A stretch of DNA of 51,485 nucleotides from Dehalococcoidia bacterium (GTDB lineage: Bacteria; Chloroflexota; Dehalococcoidia; GIF9; AB-539-J10), in NCBI GenBank assembly GCA_030611085.1, contig JAUWQI010000007.1, positions 1-51,485 on the forward strand, written 5' to 3'. Both the position numbers and the translations under genes were made by a program. Shown here one piece after another: positions 39,568 to 51,257 of this stretch. How positions within the stretch are numbered: position 1 is the stretch's first letter; each line of letters begins with the position of its first letter. The notes beneath the pieces are model-generated. The model did no database searches, was not told where the DNA came from, and saw only the letters and a list, made by a program, of their open reading frames with translations.

Positions 39568-39936
39568 ATGTACCAATTATTTGTGGAAGAACACTTTGAT
39601 GCGGCGCACTATCTGCGAAGCTATCACGGCAAGTGTGAAAATCTACATGGTCACCGTTTCAAGGTGGTAGCTCGCCTCGAAGCAGCAAAGCTTGATGAGA
39701 ATGGCTTAGCCTATGATTTCGCCAAAGTTAAGCAGCACTTGAGGAACGCTTTAGCTCAATTTGACCACGCTTGTCTTAATGATGTGCCACCTTTTGATAA
39801 AATTGAACCTTCCTGTGAGAACCTCGCCACCACTATATACGATGCGCTTCAGCCTTACTTTTCCCAGTCACCTGTGAAATTAGCCTGCGTAGAGGTGTGG
39901 GAATCTCCCACGAGCGGAGTGGCCTATAGTCCTTAG
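39568..39936 (+). CDS. queD: 6-pyruvoyl-tetrahydropterin synthase/QueD family
   Basis: EEHFDAAHYLRSYHGKCENLHGHRFKVVARLE...LAYDFAKVKQHL. Confidence 0.93.
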   Translation: MYQLFVEEHFDAAHYLRSYHGKCENLHGHRFKVVARLEAAKLDENGLAYDFAKVKQHLRNALAQFDHACLNDVPPFDKIEPSCENLATTIYDALQPYFSQSPVKLACVEVWESPTSGVAYSP

Positions 39937-39937
39937 A

Positions 39938-40129
39938 CTAACTTTGTTCGCTTGGCGGCAGTAAATTGGGAATTGTGTCTACGATGGGGTAAGAGTATTG
40001 ACACTTGGGACAATATAAAGAGCCTGTGATAATTTCCTCCCCCTCCTCTTTGTCCACATTAAGCTGTAATTCTCCTTTACACACAGGACAGGCCAAAATT
40101 TGCATCAATTCCCTTTTCATCTTAATCAC
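39938..40129 (-). CDS. Trm112 family protein
   Basis: MKRELMQILACPVCKGEL...GSLYCPKCQYSYPIVDTIPNLLP. Confidence 0.9.
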   Translation of the reverse strand: MIKMKRELMQILACPVCKGELQLNVDKEEGEEIITGSLYCPKCQYSYPIVDTIPNLLPPSEQS

Positions 40130-40202
40130 AGATTATAGCATATAAGCGTCAAAGTAAGACTAAAAAAGAAGAAGGTGATATAATATTTCACAAGGAGTCA
40201 AA

Positions 40203-40535
40203 ATGACCGTTCAGATTAGGAAAACTTATAGGGATGTAAATCCCGAGATGCTTTGTGATGAAATACGGGGTTTGGCGCAAAAACAAGGAATTATAGCCGG
40301 CGAGGCAAAGTTACAGACATATCCCCTTCCCAGTGGTGCCACACAATCCCGCGTCACCATGATATTCCAAACAGAAGACCAGAAAGAATGTGGTAGCGCA
40401 CATATCGTAGGTTCACCTAAAGGCGAAACAAAAATGATTCTTGACTTAGACGAAAAGCTCCTTGGCCAAGAAAAAATCTCCACCCTCCAAGAAGACTTAG
40501 ACTTTATTCTCAGCTCATATGAACTCAAGTGGTAA
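40203..40535 (+). CDS. Hypothetical protein, 110 aa
   Basis: ORF preceded by AAGGAG; first member of an overlapping gene set. Confidence 0.65.
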   Translation: MTVQIRKTYRDVNPEMLCDEIRGLAQKQGIIAGEAKLQTYPLPSGATQSRVTMIFQTEDQKECGSAHIVGSPKGETKMILDLDEKLLGQEKISTLQEDLDFILSSYELKW

Positions 40536-40714
40536 GCAAGCAATTCTCAGAGCAGAACCATCCTAAGAAAGAAACCCGGCAAGAGCGAAGAGAGAAGCGG
40601 CGGCTGAGGGAAAAAGCCAAGATGCCCCAACATGGCATGGGTTTGGCAAGAATATATAAGGACGCCATATCTAAGAGAGCCAAGAGCACAGAAGCTCACA
40701 AACAGCCGAAGTGA
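40529..40714 (+). CDS. Small highly basic hypothetical protein (GTG start), 61 aa
   Basis: KKETRQERREKRRLREKAKMPQHGMGLARIYKDAISKRAKS; overlaps both neighbours. Confidence 0.5.
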   Translation: MVSKQFSEQNHPKKETRQERREKRRLREKAKMPQHGMGLARIYKDAISKRAKSTEAHKQPK

Positions 40715-40848
40715 AGCTAAACGGCAATATAATAAAGAAATTTCTTCTTAGAGGCCCAATCATAGTCTTGATTTGCATTGCTATCGGCTTCGCCATAGTC
40801 TATGGCGGTGATTGGCTACTCCAGCAACTGGCGCATTTACAACCTTAA
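40711..40848 (+). CDS. Putative single-TM 45-aa membrane peptide (GTG start), not in the ORF track
   Basis: GTGA overlap with the upstream stop; VKLNGNIIKKFLLRGPIIVLICIAIGFAIVYGGDWLLQQLAHLQP*. Confidence 0.45.
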   Translation: MKLNGNIIKKFLLRGPIIVLICIAIGFAIVYGGDWLLQQLAHLQP

Positions 40849-40861
40849 GCTTCTGGTATTA

Positions 40862-40871
40862 CCCCCCCCCC
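40862..40871. repeat. Homopolymeric C10 tract
   Basis: ATTA CCCCCCCCCC AAACG. Confidence 0.95.
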
Positions 40872-41114
40872 AAACGAATCCAAATCGCTCAACCATCCAC
40901 AAACCATATTTGTGGCTTGCAGGCCTATTTAAGGCAACCTCAGTCGGAGCTGCTGGGCTCAACAAAACTCTCAACCAAAGAGGAAATATGTCCCTCCTCC
41001 AGATCATCCCTGGAGGGGATACAGCCTCCAATCTCAACGCACCAGCCAAGCATTACCTGTATGAAGTCACTAAAGGACATTTCTAAAGAGTTTTGACAAG
41101 AACCTCCTCGCACA

Positions 41115-41160
41115 TTGACAGGCAAAATTAGCTTATGTTATGTTATATTAAATTAACATA
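41115..41160 (+). promoter_or_regulatory. Candidate promoter and PadR-type operator upstream of padR
   Basis: TTGACA 41115-41120; TATGTTA (41139-41145) N8 TAACATA (41154-41160) overlaps the likely -10. Confidence 0.6.
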
Positions 41161-41185
41161 TAGTATGTCAGCCGAGGTATAAGAA

Positions 41186-41521
41186 ATGAATTATGGACGT
41201 GAGTTACTCAAGGGAAATACGGACTCTCTGCTGCTTTACTTAATTAGTTGCCAACCTACATATGGTTACCAGATTATAAAAGAACTAGAGAAAAGGAGCA
41301 ATGGGTATTTCCAGTTTAAGGAAGGAACTCTTTATCCTGCGCTCCACCGCTTGGAGAAAGACAAACTCATCAAAGGTAAATGGCAAATGCTGCCTAATGG
41401 GCAACAAAGGCGATATTATTTCATAACTAAAAAGGGACAGCAAGCCTTAACTAGAAGATTAACTGCATGGCAAGACTTTTCCACAGCAATTAAAGCAATT
41501 ATACAACCAGAAGCAACTTGA
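41186..41521 (+). CDS. PadR family transcriptional regulator
   Basis: PTYGYQIIKELEKRSNGYFQFKEGTLYPALHRLEKDKLIKGKW...RRYYFITKKGQQAL. Confidence 0.95.
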   Translation: MNYGRELLKGNTDSLLLYLISCQPTYGYQIIKELEKRSNGYFQFKEGTLYPALHRLEKDKLIKGKWQMLPNGQQRRYYFITKKGQQALTRRLTAWQDFSTAIKAIIQPEAT

Positions 41522-41528
41522 TACTGCA

Positions 41529-42431
41529 ATGGCAGATAACTTAAACCGCTATCTAGATAGCTTTAAGGCTAGCCTTGAGATTGACTCGGTTGTTAAGGAA
41601 AATGTAGCTAGAGAACTCCACACACACCTCGAGGATAAGAGCGAAGAGCTAAAGAAAGAGGGGCTTAGCGAAGAAGAAGCAGATAAGGTTGCTATTCAGG
41701 CGCTCGGCTCTCCAAACTTAATTGCTCAGCAAACTTATGAGGTGCATAGTCAAGGTAGTTGGCAAGAGGCATTTTTTGCTGCCTCGCCTCACTTACTGGT
41801 CACTTTGCTTTTCGCTTCATATTACTTGCAAAACATCCTGTGCTTATCAATCGTATTGGCAGCGACTGTTGGCATAACAATTTATGGCTGGCATCAGGGT
41901 AAACCAATATGGCTTTTCCCCTGGTTAGGGTATTATTTGCTGCCAGTGATAGCAACAGGAGTTTTATTAGTCTCCCTATCCCGAGGTTGGATTTGGCTGG
42001 GGGCACTTATTTATATTCTGCTAGCTTTATTTGTGCTTGTTTATATAGTGAAGCAAACAGCGAATCGGGATTGGCTCTATGTATCGCTAATGCTCGCCCC
42101 ACTTTTTGTAATATTCAATTGGCTATTGGTGTTAAGCCCTAAAGATGGATTCATGCCAGGCAATTTACAACTAGCCCAACTTCAAGCGGATGTGCCTTTT
42201 ATAATCACTAGCTTTTTGGCTCTAGCTGCAGCAACTGTAATATTCATTCGTGTGAGGCAGCGCTGCTATAAAGCTACCACCTTGTTAGCCCTACCAGTTG
42301 TAATTTTAGTTTCAGTGGCTTTGGTTGACGCAGAAAACATCGGTTTCTGGGGGTGGTTGACATTACTCTTTGCTTTACTCGCTTTCACTAGCCCAATTTG
42401 GACCAAGCTAGGAATAATGCATAGAGTGTGA
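41529..42431 (+). CDS. HAAS-like N-terminal domain membrane protein (PadR partner)
   Basis: RELHTHLEDKSEELKKEGLSEEEADKVAIQALGSPNLIAQQ followed by multiple TM segments. Confidence 0.75.
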   Translation: MADNLNRYLDSFKASLEIDSVVKENVARELHTHLEDKSEELKKEGLSEEEADKVAIQALGSPNLIAQQTYEVHSQGSWQEAFFAASPHLLVTLLFASYYLQNILCLSIVLAATVGITIYGWHQGKPIWLFPWLGYYLLPVIATGVLLVSLSRGWIWLGALIYILLALFVLVYIVKQTANRDWLYVSLMLAPLFVIFNWLLVLSPKDGFMPGNLQLAQLQADVPFIITSFLALAAATVIFIRVRQRCYKATTLLALPVVILVSVALVDAENIGFWGWLTLLFALLAFTSPIWTKLGIMHRV

Positions 42432-42442
42432 GGCGCTAGAGA

Positions 42443-43480
42443 TTAATCTTGCCTTCGATTCCACAAGCCTGGCTGAACTTCTTTCTCGTAGGGTAACTCT
42501 AGGTGTTCATAAGCAAGCTTGGTAGCAACTCTGCCGCGAGGTGTGCGCTCTAGGAAGCTTAACTGGAGAAGATAGGGCTCGTAAACATCCATAATAGTAT
42601 CAGCATCCTCGCCAATAGAAGCAGCGATAGTATCTAACCCCACGGGGCCACCATCAAATTTATCAATTATCGTGTGTAGCACTCTATGGTCCACACTATC
42701 CAAGCCCACAGAATCTATCTCCAGCTTCGAAAGCCCCTCCAGAGCTATTTCCTTAGTGACCACTCCATTCGCCATAACTTGAGCATAATCTCGCACTCTC
42801 TTTAGAAGGCGATTAGCTACTCGGGGAGTGCCTCTAGCACGCTCTGCTATTTGGATAAGCCCCTCTTTCTCCACTACCACCTTGAGGATAGCTGACGACC
42901 TCTCCAAAATCGCTTGTATTGCAGATTTGTCATAGAAATCAAGATGATAGGTTGCCCCAAATCTATCACGAAGCGGAGGGCTCAGCAAGGCAAGTCGAGT
43001 GGTAGCCCCAATTAAGGTAAAGCGGGGTAAATTTAACCGTAAGCTTCTGGCGCCTGGACCCTTACCCAAAAAGATATCAAAAACAAAATCTTCTATCGCA
43101 GGATAGAGTTTTTCTTCCACTGTATGACTAAGCCGGTGGATCTCATCTATAAAAAGGACATCACCCTCATGCAGATTAGTAAGAATAGCTGCTAGATCTC
43201 CAGGCCGTTCTATCGCCGGCCCTGAACTAACTTTAATGCTAACCCCCATCTCAGCAGCGATGATATAAGCAAGGGTAGTCTTTCCCAAGCCAGGGGGCCC
43301 GTAAAGGATAATATGATCCACTGGGTCATGTCTTTTTTGGGCAGCAGCAATGCCTATTTTTAGATTATCCTTAACTTTTTCTTGCCCTATAAATTCAGCA
43401 AGATGTTTAGGACGAAGATCGGAGTCAACAAGAAATTCTTCGCTATCATTCAAAGCCGGCTTGCCCGAAACAATGCGCAT
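42443..43480 (-). CDS. ruvB: Holliday junction branch migration helicase RuvB
   Basis: [69 protein letters not shown]. Confidence 0.97.
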   Translation of the reverse strand: MRIVSGKPALNDSEEFLVDSDLRPKHLAEFIGQEKVKDNLKIGIAAAQKRHDPVDHIILYGPPGLGKTTLAYIIAAEMGVSIKVSSGPAIERPGDLAAILTNLHEGDVLFIDEIHRLSHTVEEKLYPAIEDFVFDIFLGKGPGARSLRLNLPRFTLIGATTRLALLSPPLRDRFGATYHLDFYDKSAIQAILERSSAILKVVVEKEGLIQIAERARGTPRVANRLLKRVRDYAQVMANGVVTKEIALEGLSKLEIDSVGLDSVDHRVLHTIIDKFDGGPVGLDTIAASIGEDADTIMDVYEPYLLQLSFLERTPRGRVATKLAYEHLELPYEKEVQPGLWNRRQD

Positions 43481-43508
43481 TTCCCTTGCCCCCGGTGATG
43501 AAAAACCG

Positions 43509-46500
43509 CTACTCTAGTTGTAAGCTCACTGCCTCAGCTTCTTCATCATCCAACACCTGTGAGGGAATAAGCCTGCCGAGAATAACATTTCCTTTAAGCC
43601 CACGAAGTCTATCCACCTTACCTTTAACTGCAGCATCAACAAGAACACGACCTGTTTCTTGGAAAGAAGCAGCAGCTAGCCAGCTATCCTTACTTAAGCT
43701 GGCTCTAGTTATCCCCAGAAGAACAGCTTGAGCCGTTGCCGGTTCACCTCCTTCAGCCAGTACCCTAGCATTCACATCTTCATAGCTAAATTGATCCACT
43801 AACTCATCAGGTAAGAGCTCTGTATCACCCGAGGAAGTAATTTTCACTTTACTTAGCATCTGACGAATAATAGTAACAATATGCTTATCATGTATATTTA
43901 CGCCCTGAGAGCGATATACCTTTTGTACTTCATCAACTAGATATTGCTGTACCGCCTCCTTTCCCAAAATATGCAAAAGATCATGGAGATTGATAGCGCC
44001 TTCAGTAATTCTCCCACCTGCTTTTACCTTATCCCCCGATTGAACAAGCAAATGCGCACCATGCGGAACATTATATTCCCTCTCCTCCCTTTCCTCATAC
44101 TTAATATAAACATGGCTATCTTCAACGGTAACCTGACCAGCAACTCTAGCTACTACAGGTTGCTTTTCAACTATTGCGGGCAAATGTTCCTCAGTCTCCT
44201 CTTGGGGAGAAAACAGAACAGTGCCAACACCAACTAATTGCCCGTTAGCTACAACCACTTCCTCCCCTGGCGGAGTTGGATATTCATCCAAATAAAATTC
44301 AGAATTAGTGGTCTTAACTATGCTCCCCCCATCAGCGCTAGTTACCTCAATAACGCCATCAATCTCAGAAATAATAGCACTACCCTTCGGTGTTCTAGCT
44401 TCAAAAAGTTCTTCTACGCGAGGTAATCCAGTGGTAATATCAGCACCCACCACACCTCCTGTATGAAAAGTGCGTAAAGTAAGCTGAGTTCCTGGTTCAC
44501 CAATGCTTTGAGCAGCAACAACTCCTACTGCGGTGCCAAGCTTTACTAGCTGTTTTTTCCCCAGATCTCTCCCATAGCAATACTGGCAAACACCAAATCG
44601 AGAGCGACAAGTAAGAGGCGACCTGACATACACTTGAGTAATACCAGCATTGATAACTTGCTTCACCTTCCCCTCATTGATTTCCTCATTGCGAGCGACA
44701 ATTATTGCTTGGGTACGTGGATCGACAATCTTACTTGCTGCTAAGTAGCCAATAATCCGCTCCTCAAAAGGAGGCAAGGAGCTATCTATAGATTCCTGTG
44801 ATATCCAAATTCCTTCAGTGGTACCACAATCTGTTTCAGTTACGATAATATCTTGGGCCACATCTACAAGGCGTCTAGTAAGATAGCCGCTACCCGATGT
44901 CCTCAAAGCAGTATCAGCTAATCCTTTACGTCCACCATGAGTGGAAATGAAATACTCCATGGCCGACAATCCATCGCGAAAACTCGACTTAATAGGAAAA
45001 TCTATTATCCTTCCAGAAGGGTCAGTCATTAGCCCACGCATCCCCGCCATCTGCCTGATTTGAGAGATATTCCCCTTTGCCCCTGATGTAGCCATCATGT
45101 AGATTCCACCATGAGGGTCTAGAGATTGGGATATATCCTCAGTAATTTTATCTGTAGTCGCCATCCACTCTTGAACTGTGCTTTCGTACTTCTCATCCTC
45201 AGTGATCAAGCCACGGTTAAATTGATCCTCAATAAGATTAACCTGCTCTTCAGCCTCCTTAAGGAGTTTAGATTTAGACGGAGGCTGCTCAATATCATCC
45301 ATAGCAATAGAAATCCCTGACTTTGTAACGTAGTCAAACCCCAATTGCTTAAGTTTATCAAGGACAGCAGCAGTAGTCTCATTACCCAATAACCGAATAC
45401 AATCAGACACTAATGTCCTTAAGGCAGCTTTGTCTACGGCTCTATCGTAAAAACGGAGTTGCGGAGGTAGAGTATCGTTGAATAAAATCCGCCCTACAGT
45501 AGTACTTATCCTCTCTCCTTGCTGTGTCCGCACAATAATTCCGGCACCAAACTCGATTAAGCCAAGTTCGTAAGCCAACTTGGCCTCATCAAAATTAGAA
45601 AAGACCTTTCCCTCGCCTTTGGCTCCAGGCTTAATGGTGGTAAGATAATAACAACCCAGAACTATATCCAAGGTAGGCGTTACCACAGGTTCACCACAAC
45701 TTGGTAGCAGCATATTGTAAGGACTGAGCATATATTCTCTAGCCTCTTTTACTGCAGCCCTTGACAATGGTACATGGACCGCCATCTGATCACCATCAAA
45801 GTCAGCATTAAAAGCAGTGCAAACTAAGGGGTGGAGCTGAAAAGCATCCCCGTCAATTAACACAGGTTCAAAGGCTTGAATACTCAGGCGATGCAATGTA
45901 GGAGCACGATTAAGCAATACAGGTCGCTCTTTAACTACCTCATTTAGTGCATCCCAAACCTCCATGCTAGCTCTTTCCACCTGGTGCCGAGCACTCTTTA
46001 GATTATTGGCATAACCATTCTCTATGAGCTTCCGCATAACAGAAGGCTTGAATAGCTCTAGGGCAACATGGCGTGGCAAGCCACATTGGTGAAGCTTGAG
46101 CTTAGGGCCAACAACGATAACCGAGCGACCGCTGTAATCCACGCGCTTACCTAAAAGATTTTGGCGAAACCGGCCTTGTTTACCCTTTAATATGGATGCA
46201 AGAGATTTCAAGGCATGATTATTACCAGTAGTAACTACACGCCCCCGCCGCCCATTATCAATAAGAGCATCAACAGCTTCTTGCAACATGCGCTTCTCAT
46301 TTCGGATAATAACTTCTGGCGCACCTAACCTCATAAGACGACGTAGACGATTATTACGGTTAATAACACGCCGATAGAGGTCATTAAGGTCCGAGATAAC
46401 GAAGCGTCCACCACCTAGCTGAACTATGGGACGAAGTGCTGGGGGCAATACAGGAAGCACAGTTAAAACCATCCACTCGGGCTTATTCCCGCTGAGCTTA

Positions 46501-47498
46501 AGAGATTCGATTAATTGTAACCGTTGGCTGACTTTCCTACGGTGCTCTCCTGAAATGCTACGTATTTGCTCCAAAAGTTCTTGATGCAACTTGTCTATAT
46601 CAATTTTCTTCAATATCTCTAGCATGGCTTCAGCCCCCATGCCTGCTTCAAAAATATCGCCATATTTATCCTTAAGCTTCCTGTATTCATCCTCGTTAAG
46701 CAGCTTTAATGGCTGAATATTTTCTATTTCCGACTTCCTCACTTTCAGTTCTTCTTCAAGTCCTACTCTCTTCTCAACAAGCCTGGCACGAAGCTGGTTT
46801 ACTTCTTTTATCACAAGCTCTTTCCTAAAATTTTCCCCCGACTCTTCCTCTTCACAAAGCTTGCCCAAAGCGTTACCTGGTTGCCTCCTCTCCGTTTCGT
46901 TCCGAGTCGCAGAGATAGAGGAGGCGGAAAGTTCCAAGTCGGAGCTTCGACTCAGAAGGGGAGACAGAGCTTTAGCTTTGAGCTGTTCTATTTCTTTGTC
47001 GACATACTCCTCTTGCTCAGCAATTTTTTGAGCTATTTCTTCCTCGAGTTGATGAATTCTCTTCTTCTTCGCCTCCTCATCAACGGAGATAATGATATAC
47101 CGAGCAAAATAGATAACTCCCTCCAAGTTTCGTGGAGACATACCAAGGAGGAGCCCAATTCGGCTGGGAATCAATTTAACAAACCATATATGTGTAACTG
47201 GTGCTGCCAATCCTATATGCCCCATGCGTTCCCGACGTACACTGGAATGAGCTACCTCAACTCCACATTTATCACAAATAACACCCTTATATCTTGCCTT
47301 TTTATATTTGCCACAGTGGCACTCATAGTCCTTGACAGGGCCAAAGATTCTTTCACAGAAGAGGCCGTCTCTTTCTGGCTTCAAAGTGCGATAATTTATC
47401 GTTTCAGCTTTAGTTACCTCACCATGAGACCAACTCCTGATTTGCTCCGGTGAAGCAAGGCTTATTCCAAGAGCATTAACATCGTCAAATTGAGACAT
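43509..47498 (-). CDS. rpoC: RNA polymerase subunit beta' (start at [11 protein letters not shown])
   Basis: [17 protein letters not shown]-type motif ([15 protein letters not shown]); CHCGKYKK...CDKCGVEV zinc site; C-terminal domains present. Confidence 0.97.
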   Translation of the reverse strand: MSQFDDVNALGISLASPEQIRSWSHGEVTKAETINYRTLKPERDGLFCERIFGPVKDYECHCGKYKKARYKGVICDKCGVEVAHSSVRRERMGHIGLAAPVTHIWFVKLIPSRIGLLLGMSPRNLEGVIYFARYIIISVDEEAKKKRIHQLEEEIAQKIAEQEEYVDKEIEQLKAKALSPLLSRSSDLELSASSISATRNETERRQPGNALGKLCEEEESGENFRKELVIKEVNQLRARLVEKRVGLEEELKVRKSEIENIQPLKLLNEDEYRKLKDKYGDIFEAGMGAEAMLEILKKIDIDKLHQELLEQIRSISGEHRRKVSQRLQLIESLKLSGNKPEWMVLTVLPVLPPALRPIVQLGGGRFVISDLNDLYRRVINRNNRLRRLMRLGAPEVIIRNEKRMLQEAVDALIDNGRRGRVVTTGNNHALKSLASILKGKQGRFRQNLLGKRVDYSGRSVIVVGPKLKLHQCGLPRHVALELFKPSVMRKLIENGYANNLKSARHQVERASMEVWDALNEVVKERPVLLNRAPTLHRLSIQAFEPVLIDGDAFQLHPLVCTAFNADFDGDQMAVHVPLSRAAVKEAREYMLSPYNMLLPSCGEPVVTPTLDIVLGCYYLTTIKPGAKGEGKVFSNFDEAKLAYELGLIEFGAGIIVRTQQGERISTTVGRILFNDTLPPQLRFYDRAVDKAALRTLVSDCIRLLGNETTAAVLDKLKQLGFDYVTKSGISIAMDDIEQPPSKSKLLKEAEEQVNLIEDQFNRGLITEDEKYESTVQEWMATTDKITEDISQSLDPHGGIYMMATSGAKGNISQIRQMAGMRGLMTDPSGRIIDFPIKSSFRDGLSAMEYFISTHGGRKGLADTALRTSGSGYLTRRLVDVAQDIIVTETDCGTTEGIWISQESIDSSLPPFEERIIGYLAASKIVDPRTQAIIVARNEEINEGKVKQVINAGITQVYVRSPLTCRSRFGVCQYCYGRDLGKKQLVKLGTAVGVVAAQSIGEPGTQLTLRTFHTGGVVGADITTGLPRVEELFEARTPKGSAIISEIDGVIEVTSADGGSIVKTTNSEFYLDEYPTPPGEEVVVANGQLVGVGTVLFSPQEETEEHLPAIVEKQPVVARVAGQVTVEDSHVYIKYEEREEREYNVPHGAHLLVQSGDKVKAGGRITEGAINLHDLLHILGKEAVQQYLVDEVQKVYRSQGVNIHDKHIVTIIRQMLSKVKITSSGDTELLPDELVDQFSYEDVNARVLAEGGEPATAQAVLLGITRASLSKDSWLAAASFQETGRVLVDAAVKGKVDRLRGLKGNVILGRLIPSQVLDDEEAEAVSLQLE
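46883..46952. repeat. Compound palindromic segment within rpoC
   Basis: GCCTCCTCT (46883-46891)/AGAGGAGGC (46917-46925), GGAAAGTTCC (46926-46935), AGTCG (46937-46941)/CGACT (46948-46952). Confidence 0.8.
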
Positions 47499-50400
47499 CT
47501 CTTTCTCCTTCAGTGAGCAACTCCACAGCAAAACCTAAACTACGCAGCTCCATAAACAAAACCTTAGTCGCCTCTGGAATACCAAGCTGCTGAATATCTT
47601 CGCCTTTAACAAGAGCCTCATAAGCCTTGGCCCGCCCTGCTACATCGTCCGACTTTATTGTAAGCATTTCCTGAAGCATGTGCGCTGCACCATAACCTTC
47701 CAGTGCCCATACTTCCATCTCACCAAATCTTTGACCACCAAATTGAGCTTTTCCTCCTAGGGGTTGTTGCGTGATAAGTGAATACGGACCAGTGGAACGA
47801 GCATGCACCTTGTCAGCCACAAGGTGATTTAGCTTCATCATGTAGATACTGCCCACAGTTATTGGCTGGTCAAAAGGCTTGCCAGTTTTCCCATCTCGGA
47901 GTTCTATTTTGCCAAAGGTAGGGGGATAAAACCTTTGCTCTTTGTGAACTTTTTGTGCCCTCTGGTCTAAATCCCCATCACTTAGATTTCGAGCATTTAT
48001 GCCCTGTTCCTCAAGCCACAAACAGAGAGCGGCTCTTCTAGCCACACCTTTACACCTCTCATCCATTATTTCTGCGGCATCAAAGCCATGGTGGGAAAGC
48101 CACTCCTCGATCTTCTCCGAATCAGCAACCATATTGGTCGAGTTTCTCAGGTCAAGGTTAACAGCACCCGCCTCCCATGCCATCCAGGTCCTAGCTAACG
48201 CATCCTCAATATCTGTAGCATCAGCTCCATCAAAAATTGGGTTAATTGCCTTGAAGCCGAGCACACACGCGGCCCAACCCAAATGAGCCTCCAAGACCTG
48301 CCCAATATTCATACGAGAGGGAACGCCAAGGGGATTGAGGATAATATCTACCGGCGTGCCATCAGGTAGAAATGGCATGTCTTCCTCAGGCACTATAACA
48401 GAAACAACTCCTTTATTGCCATGCCTCCCTGACATTTTGTCCCCTACTGAGATTTTGCGCTTCTGGGCAACCCACACCCGCACAAGCCTATTGGTTCCAG
48501 CAGGTAGTTCATCATGGCTGTCGCGGGAGAAAATTCTCATTCTAATCACCCTTCCCCACACTCCGGATGGCATTCTAAGGGAGCTATCTTTCACTTCCCG
48601 TGTTGTTTTTTCGCCGAAGATGGCTCGCAATAGTTTTTCTTCCGCTGAGGGTTCGGTTTCCCCTTTAGGGGTGATTTTCCCTACCAGAACATCGCCAGGC
48701 TTTACTTCGGCTCCAATGTGTATTATGCCTATTCCATCAAGGCTGGCGAGGCTTTCTTCACTCAGGTTGGGTATGTCCCTGGTGATTTCCTCCGGCCCAA
48801 GCTTTGTATCGCGCTCCTCTATCTCATATTTCTCGATATGAATAGAGGTGTAGTCATCATTCTTAACCAGTCTTCTGCTGATGATGATGGCGTCCTCAAA
48901 GTTATATCCTTCCCAACTCATAAAGGCACAAATGACGTTTTGCCCTAAGGCAAGCTCGCCACTCTCTATCGAGGAGCTATCTACCAGCACTTGACCTTTT
49001 TTAACTCTATCATTTTTATTTACGATGGGGTGCTGGTTAGTGCATGTCCCCTGGTTGGTTCTAATGAATTTGCTTAGCTTGAACGGGTGTTCTTTGCCTT
49101 GTTCATCCCGAATTATAATTTGCGAGCTGGTTGCTGAGGTTACTATGCCATCGGCAGGAGCAAATATCACTTGCCCGCTATGTTTGGCTACCTCCTTCTC
49201 CATGCCTGTAGCTACTAAGGGAGCCTCAGGATGCAGTAATGGCACTGCTTGACGCTGCATATTGCAACCCATTAAGGCGCGGTTGGCATCATCATGCTCA
49301 AGAAATGGAATGAGGCAGGCGGCTATGCTAAATAGTTGCTTTGACGAGACGTCGATAAAGTCCACTTTGTCTATTGATTCCTTAAAGTACTTGCCCCCTT
49401 GCTTAACCTCAACTTTGTCACAGGTAAGCTCGTTTCTTTCATTGGCTGGAGCATTAGCCTGGGCGCTGGCATATTGACCCTCTTCGTCAGCAGCCAGGTA
49501 GCAGAGCTGGTTAGAAATAAAAGGGGCTACCTTGATGCTTTGACCGGGAAGGGATGATAGTTTTTGCGCAATTTGCTTTGTGATTAGTGTTTCAGATTTA
49601 GCTATAAGCTTACCTTTGCTATCTGTTATGTCCTGTCGAGTTGTTTTTCCTAGCAGTTCTTCTATGGTATTGGGAATTTCATGGATGACTTTGCGATACG
49701 GGGTTTCTATGAAGCCATACTCGTTAACCGTGGCATAGGTGGCTAAGGAGCCAATCAGGCCAATGTTTGGGCCTTCGGGTGTCTCTATGGGACAAATCCT
49801 ACCGTAGTGGGAATAGTGGACATCTCGAACTTCAATGCCCGCCCTTTTTCTAGAGAGTCCTCCTGGACCCATAGCAGAGAGGCGGCGTTTATGAGTTAGT
49901 TCGGCTAAGGGGTTAGTCTGGTCCATAAACTGCGATAGCTGAGACCTGCCAAAGAATTCTCTTATAGCAGCCACTACCGGGCGTACGTTGACTAAGGCCG
50001 AAGGAGTTGCCACCTCGGGGCCAAGAATGCTCATTCTCTCCTTAATAGCTCTCTCCAACCTTAACAAGCCAATGCGAAATTGCTTTTGTATTAGAAAACC
50101 TACTGCCTGTGCTCGCCGATTACCCAGGTGGTCAATGTCATCAGGAGCTTCCCTGCCGTTGTTGATTAGAATAATGCGGCGGACTATCTGCACCAGGTCT
50201 TCGGCAGTTAGACTGGTATGGTCTTCAGGAATATCAAGCCCTAGCTTTTTGTTGAGTTTATACCGACCAACTTTGCCTAAGCTGTAGCGTCGAGGGTTGA
50301 ACAGCAGGTTATCCAGCAGTGCTCGGGCACTAGCAAGGCTAGGAGTCTCGCCAGAGGATAATTTTCTATAAATATCGACTAGAGCCTCAGCTTTGCCCCT

Positions 50401-51096
50401 GATTAGAGGGTCCCGCTCTATTGTGGAGCGAATAAAGGCATGACCAGGGGAGTCATCCACATCTTGGAAAAGGGAAAATAATGTATCATCGCTACCAAAG
50501 CCTATAGCGCGCAACAAGGTAGTAACTGGAATCTTCCGCTTGCCACTCACCTTGATTGAAATTACATCCCGGCCAGAGGTATCAAAATTAAGCCATGCTC
50601 CATGTTCAGCAACAAGTTTAGCAAGGCCTAATTCCCGCCCACTTGCAGGGTCTCTCTCCAAAGTAAAATAAACACCGGGAAAGCGAGTTATCTGGCTAAC
50701 TACTACCCGCTCTATCCCAGAGATAGTAAAAGTACCTTTATCCGTCATTAAAGGAAAATCGCCAAGGGATAATTCTTGTTGCTTGATCTCCCCTGTCTCC
50801 TTAACCAATAGTTGAACGGTGACATAAAGGGGAGAAGAATAAGTCATGCCTTTCTCAATGCAGTCAGCAATAGAGTGCTGGGGCTCCCGAAACTCATAAT
50901 CACCAAAACGCAATTCTAGCTTAGTGTTGGTATAATCCTGAATCGGGGAAATTTCCGCAAACAGTTCCTTCAAGCCTTCTTCTTGAAACCAGCGAAATGA
51001 ATCAAACTGAACTTGAATAAGGTCGGGAATTTCTACAGCCTCGGGCAATTTAGCAAAAGATTTCGCCTCGCGCTTAAGCATCGAAGAAATAGCCAT
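47485..51096 (-). CDS. rpoB: RNA polymerase subunit beta
   Basis: [81 protein letters not shown]. Confidence 0.98.
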   Translation of the reverse strand: MAISSMLKREAKSFAKLPEAVEIPDLIQVQFDSFRWFQEEGLKELFAEISPIQDYTNTKLELRFGDYEFREPQHSIADCIEKGMTYSSPLYVTVQLLVKETGEIKQQELSLGDFPLMTDKGTFTISGIERVVVSQITRFPGVYFTLERDPASGRELGLAKLVAEHGAWLNFDTSGRDVISIKVSGKRKIPVTTLLRAIGFGSDDTLFSLFQDVDDSPGHAFIRSTIERDPLIRGKAEALVDIYRKLSSGETPSLASARALLDNLLFNPRRYSLGKVGRYKLNKKLGLDIPEDHTSLTAEDLVQIVRRIILINNGREAPDDIDHLGNRRAQAVGFLIQKQFRIGLLRLERAIKERMSILGPEVATPSALVNVRPVVAAIREFFGRSQLSQFMDQTNPLAELTHKRRLSAMGPGGLSRKRAGIEVRDVHYSHYGRICPIETPEGPNIGLIGSLATYATVNEYGFIETPYRKVIHEIPNTIEELLGKTTRQDITDSKGKLIAKSETLITKQIAQKLSSLPGQSIKVAPFISNQLCYLAADEEGQYASAQANAPANERNELTCDKVEVKQGGKYFKESIDKVDFIDVSSKQLFSIAACLIPFLEHDDANRALMGCNMQRQAVPLLHPEAPLVATGMEKEVAKHSGQVIFAPADGIVTSATSSQIIIRDEQGKEHPFKLSKFIRTNQGTCTNQHPIVNKNDRVKKGQVLVDSSSIESGELALGQNVICAFMSWEGYNFEDAIIISRRLVKNDDYTSIHIEKYEIEERDTKLGPEEITRDIPNLSEESLASLDGIGIIHIGAEVKPGDVLVGKITPKGETEPSAEEKLLRAIFGEKTTREVKDSSLRMPSGVWGRVIRMRIFSRDSHDELPAGTNRLVRVWVAQKRKISVGDKMSGRHGNKGVVSVIVPEEDMPFLPDGTPVDIILNPLGVPSRMNIGQVLEAHLGWAACVLGFKAINPIFDGADATDIEDALARTWMAWEAGAVNLDLRNSTNMVADSEKIEEWLSHHGFDAAEIMDERCKGVARRAALCLWLEEQGINARNLSDGDLDQRAQKVHKEQRFYPPTFGKIELRDGKTGKPFDQPITVGSIYMMKLNHLVADKVHARSTGPYSLITQQPLGGKAQFGGQRFGEMEVWALEGYGAAHMLQEMLTIKSDDVAGRAKAYEALVKGEDIQQLGIPEATKVLFMELRSLGFAVELLTEGERDVSI

Positions 51097-51214
51097 AATT
51101 CTTTCTCCTTAAAACAAGAACTAAAATAAAATAATGCCTTTAAAACATTCAACTAGGGGAAATTCAGAACTGCTAAAAGTAGGGGGAAATTAGTAAACAT
51201 TATGCAAAACAGAA

Positions 51215-51243
51215 ATTATAACGCTAATGCCAAATTTTGTCAA
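51215..51243 (-). promoter_or_regulatory. Consensus sigma70 promoter for rpoBC
   Basis: Minus strand TTGACA (51243-51238), 17 bp spacer, TATAAT (51220-51215); leader about 110 nt to rpoB. Confidence 0.85.
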
Positions 51244-51257
51244 GCGAGAGTCTCTTC

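Noticed and set aside
46881-47453. 190-aa plus-strand ORF antisense to rpoC
   Set aside because: Antisense to a highly conserved gene, no recognizable family.
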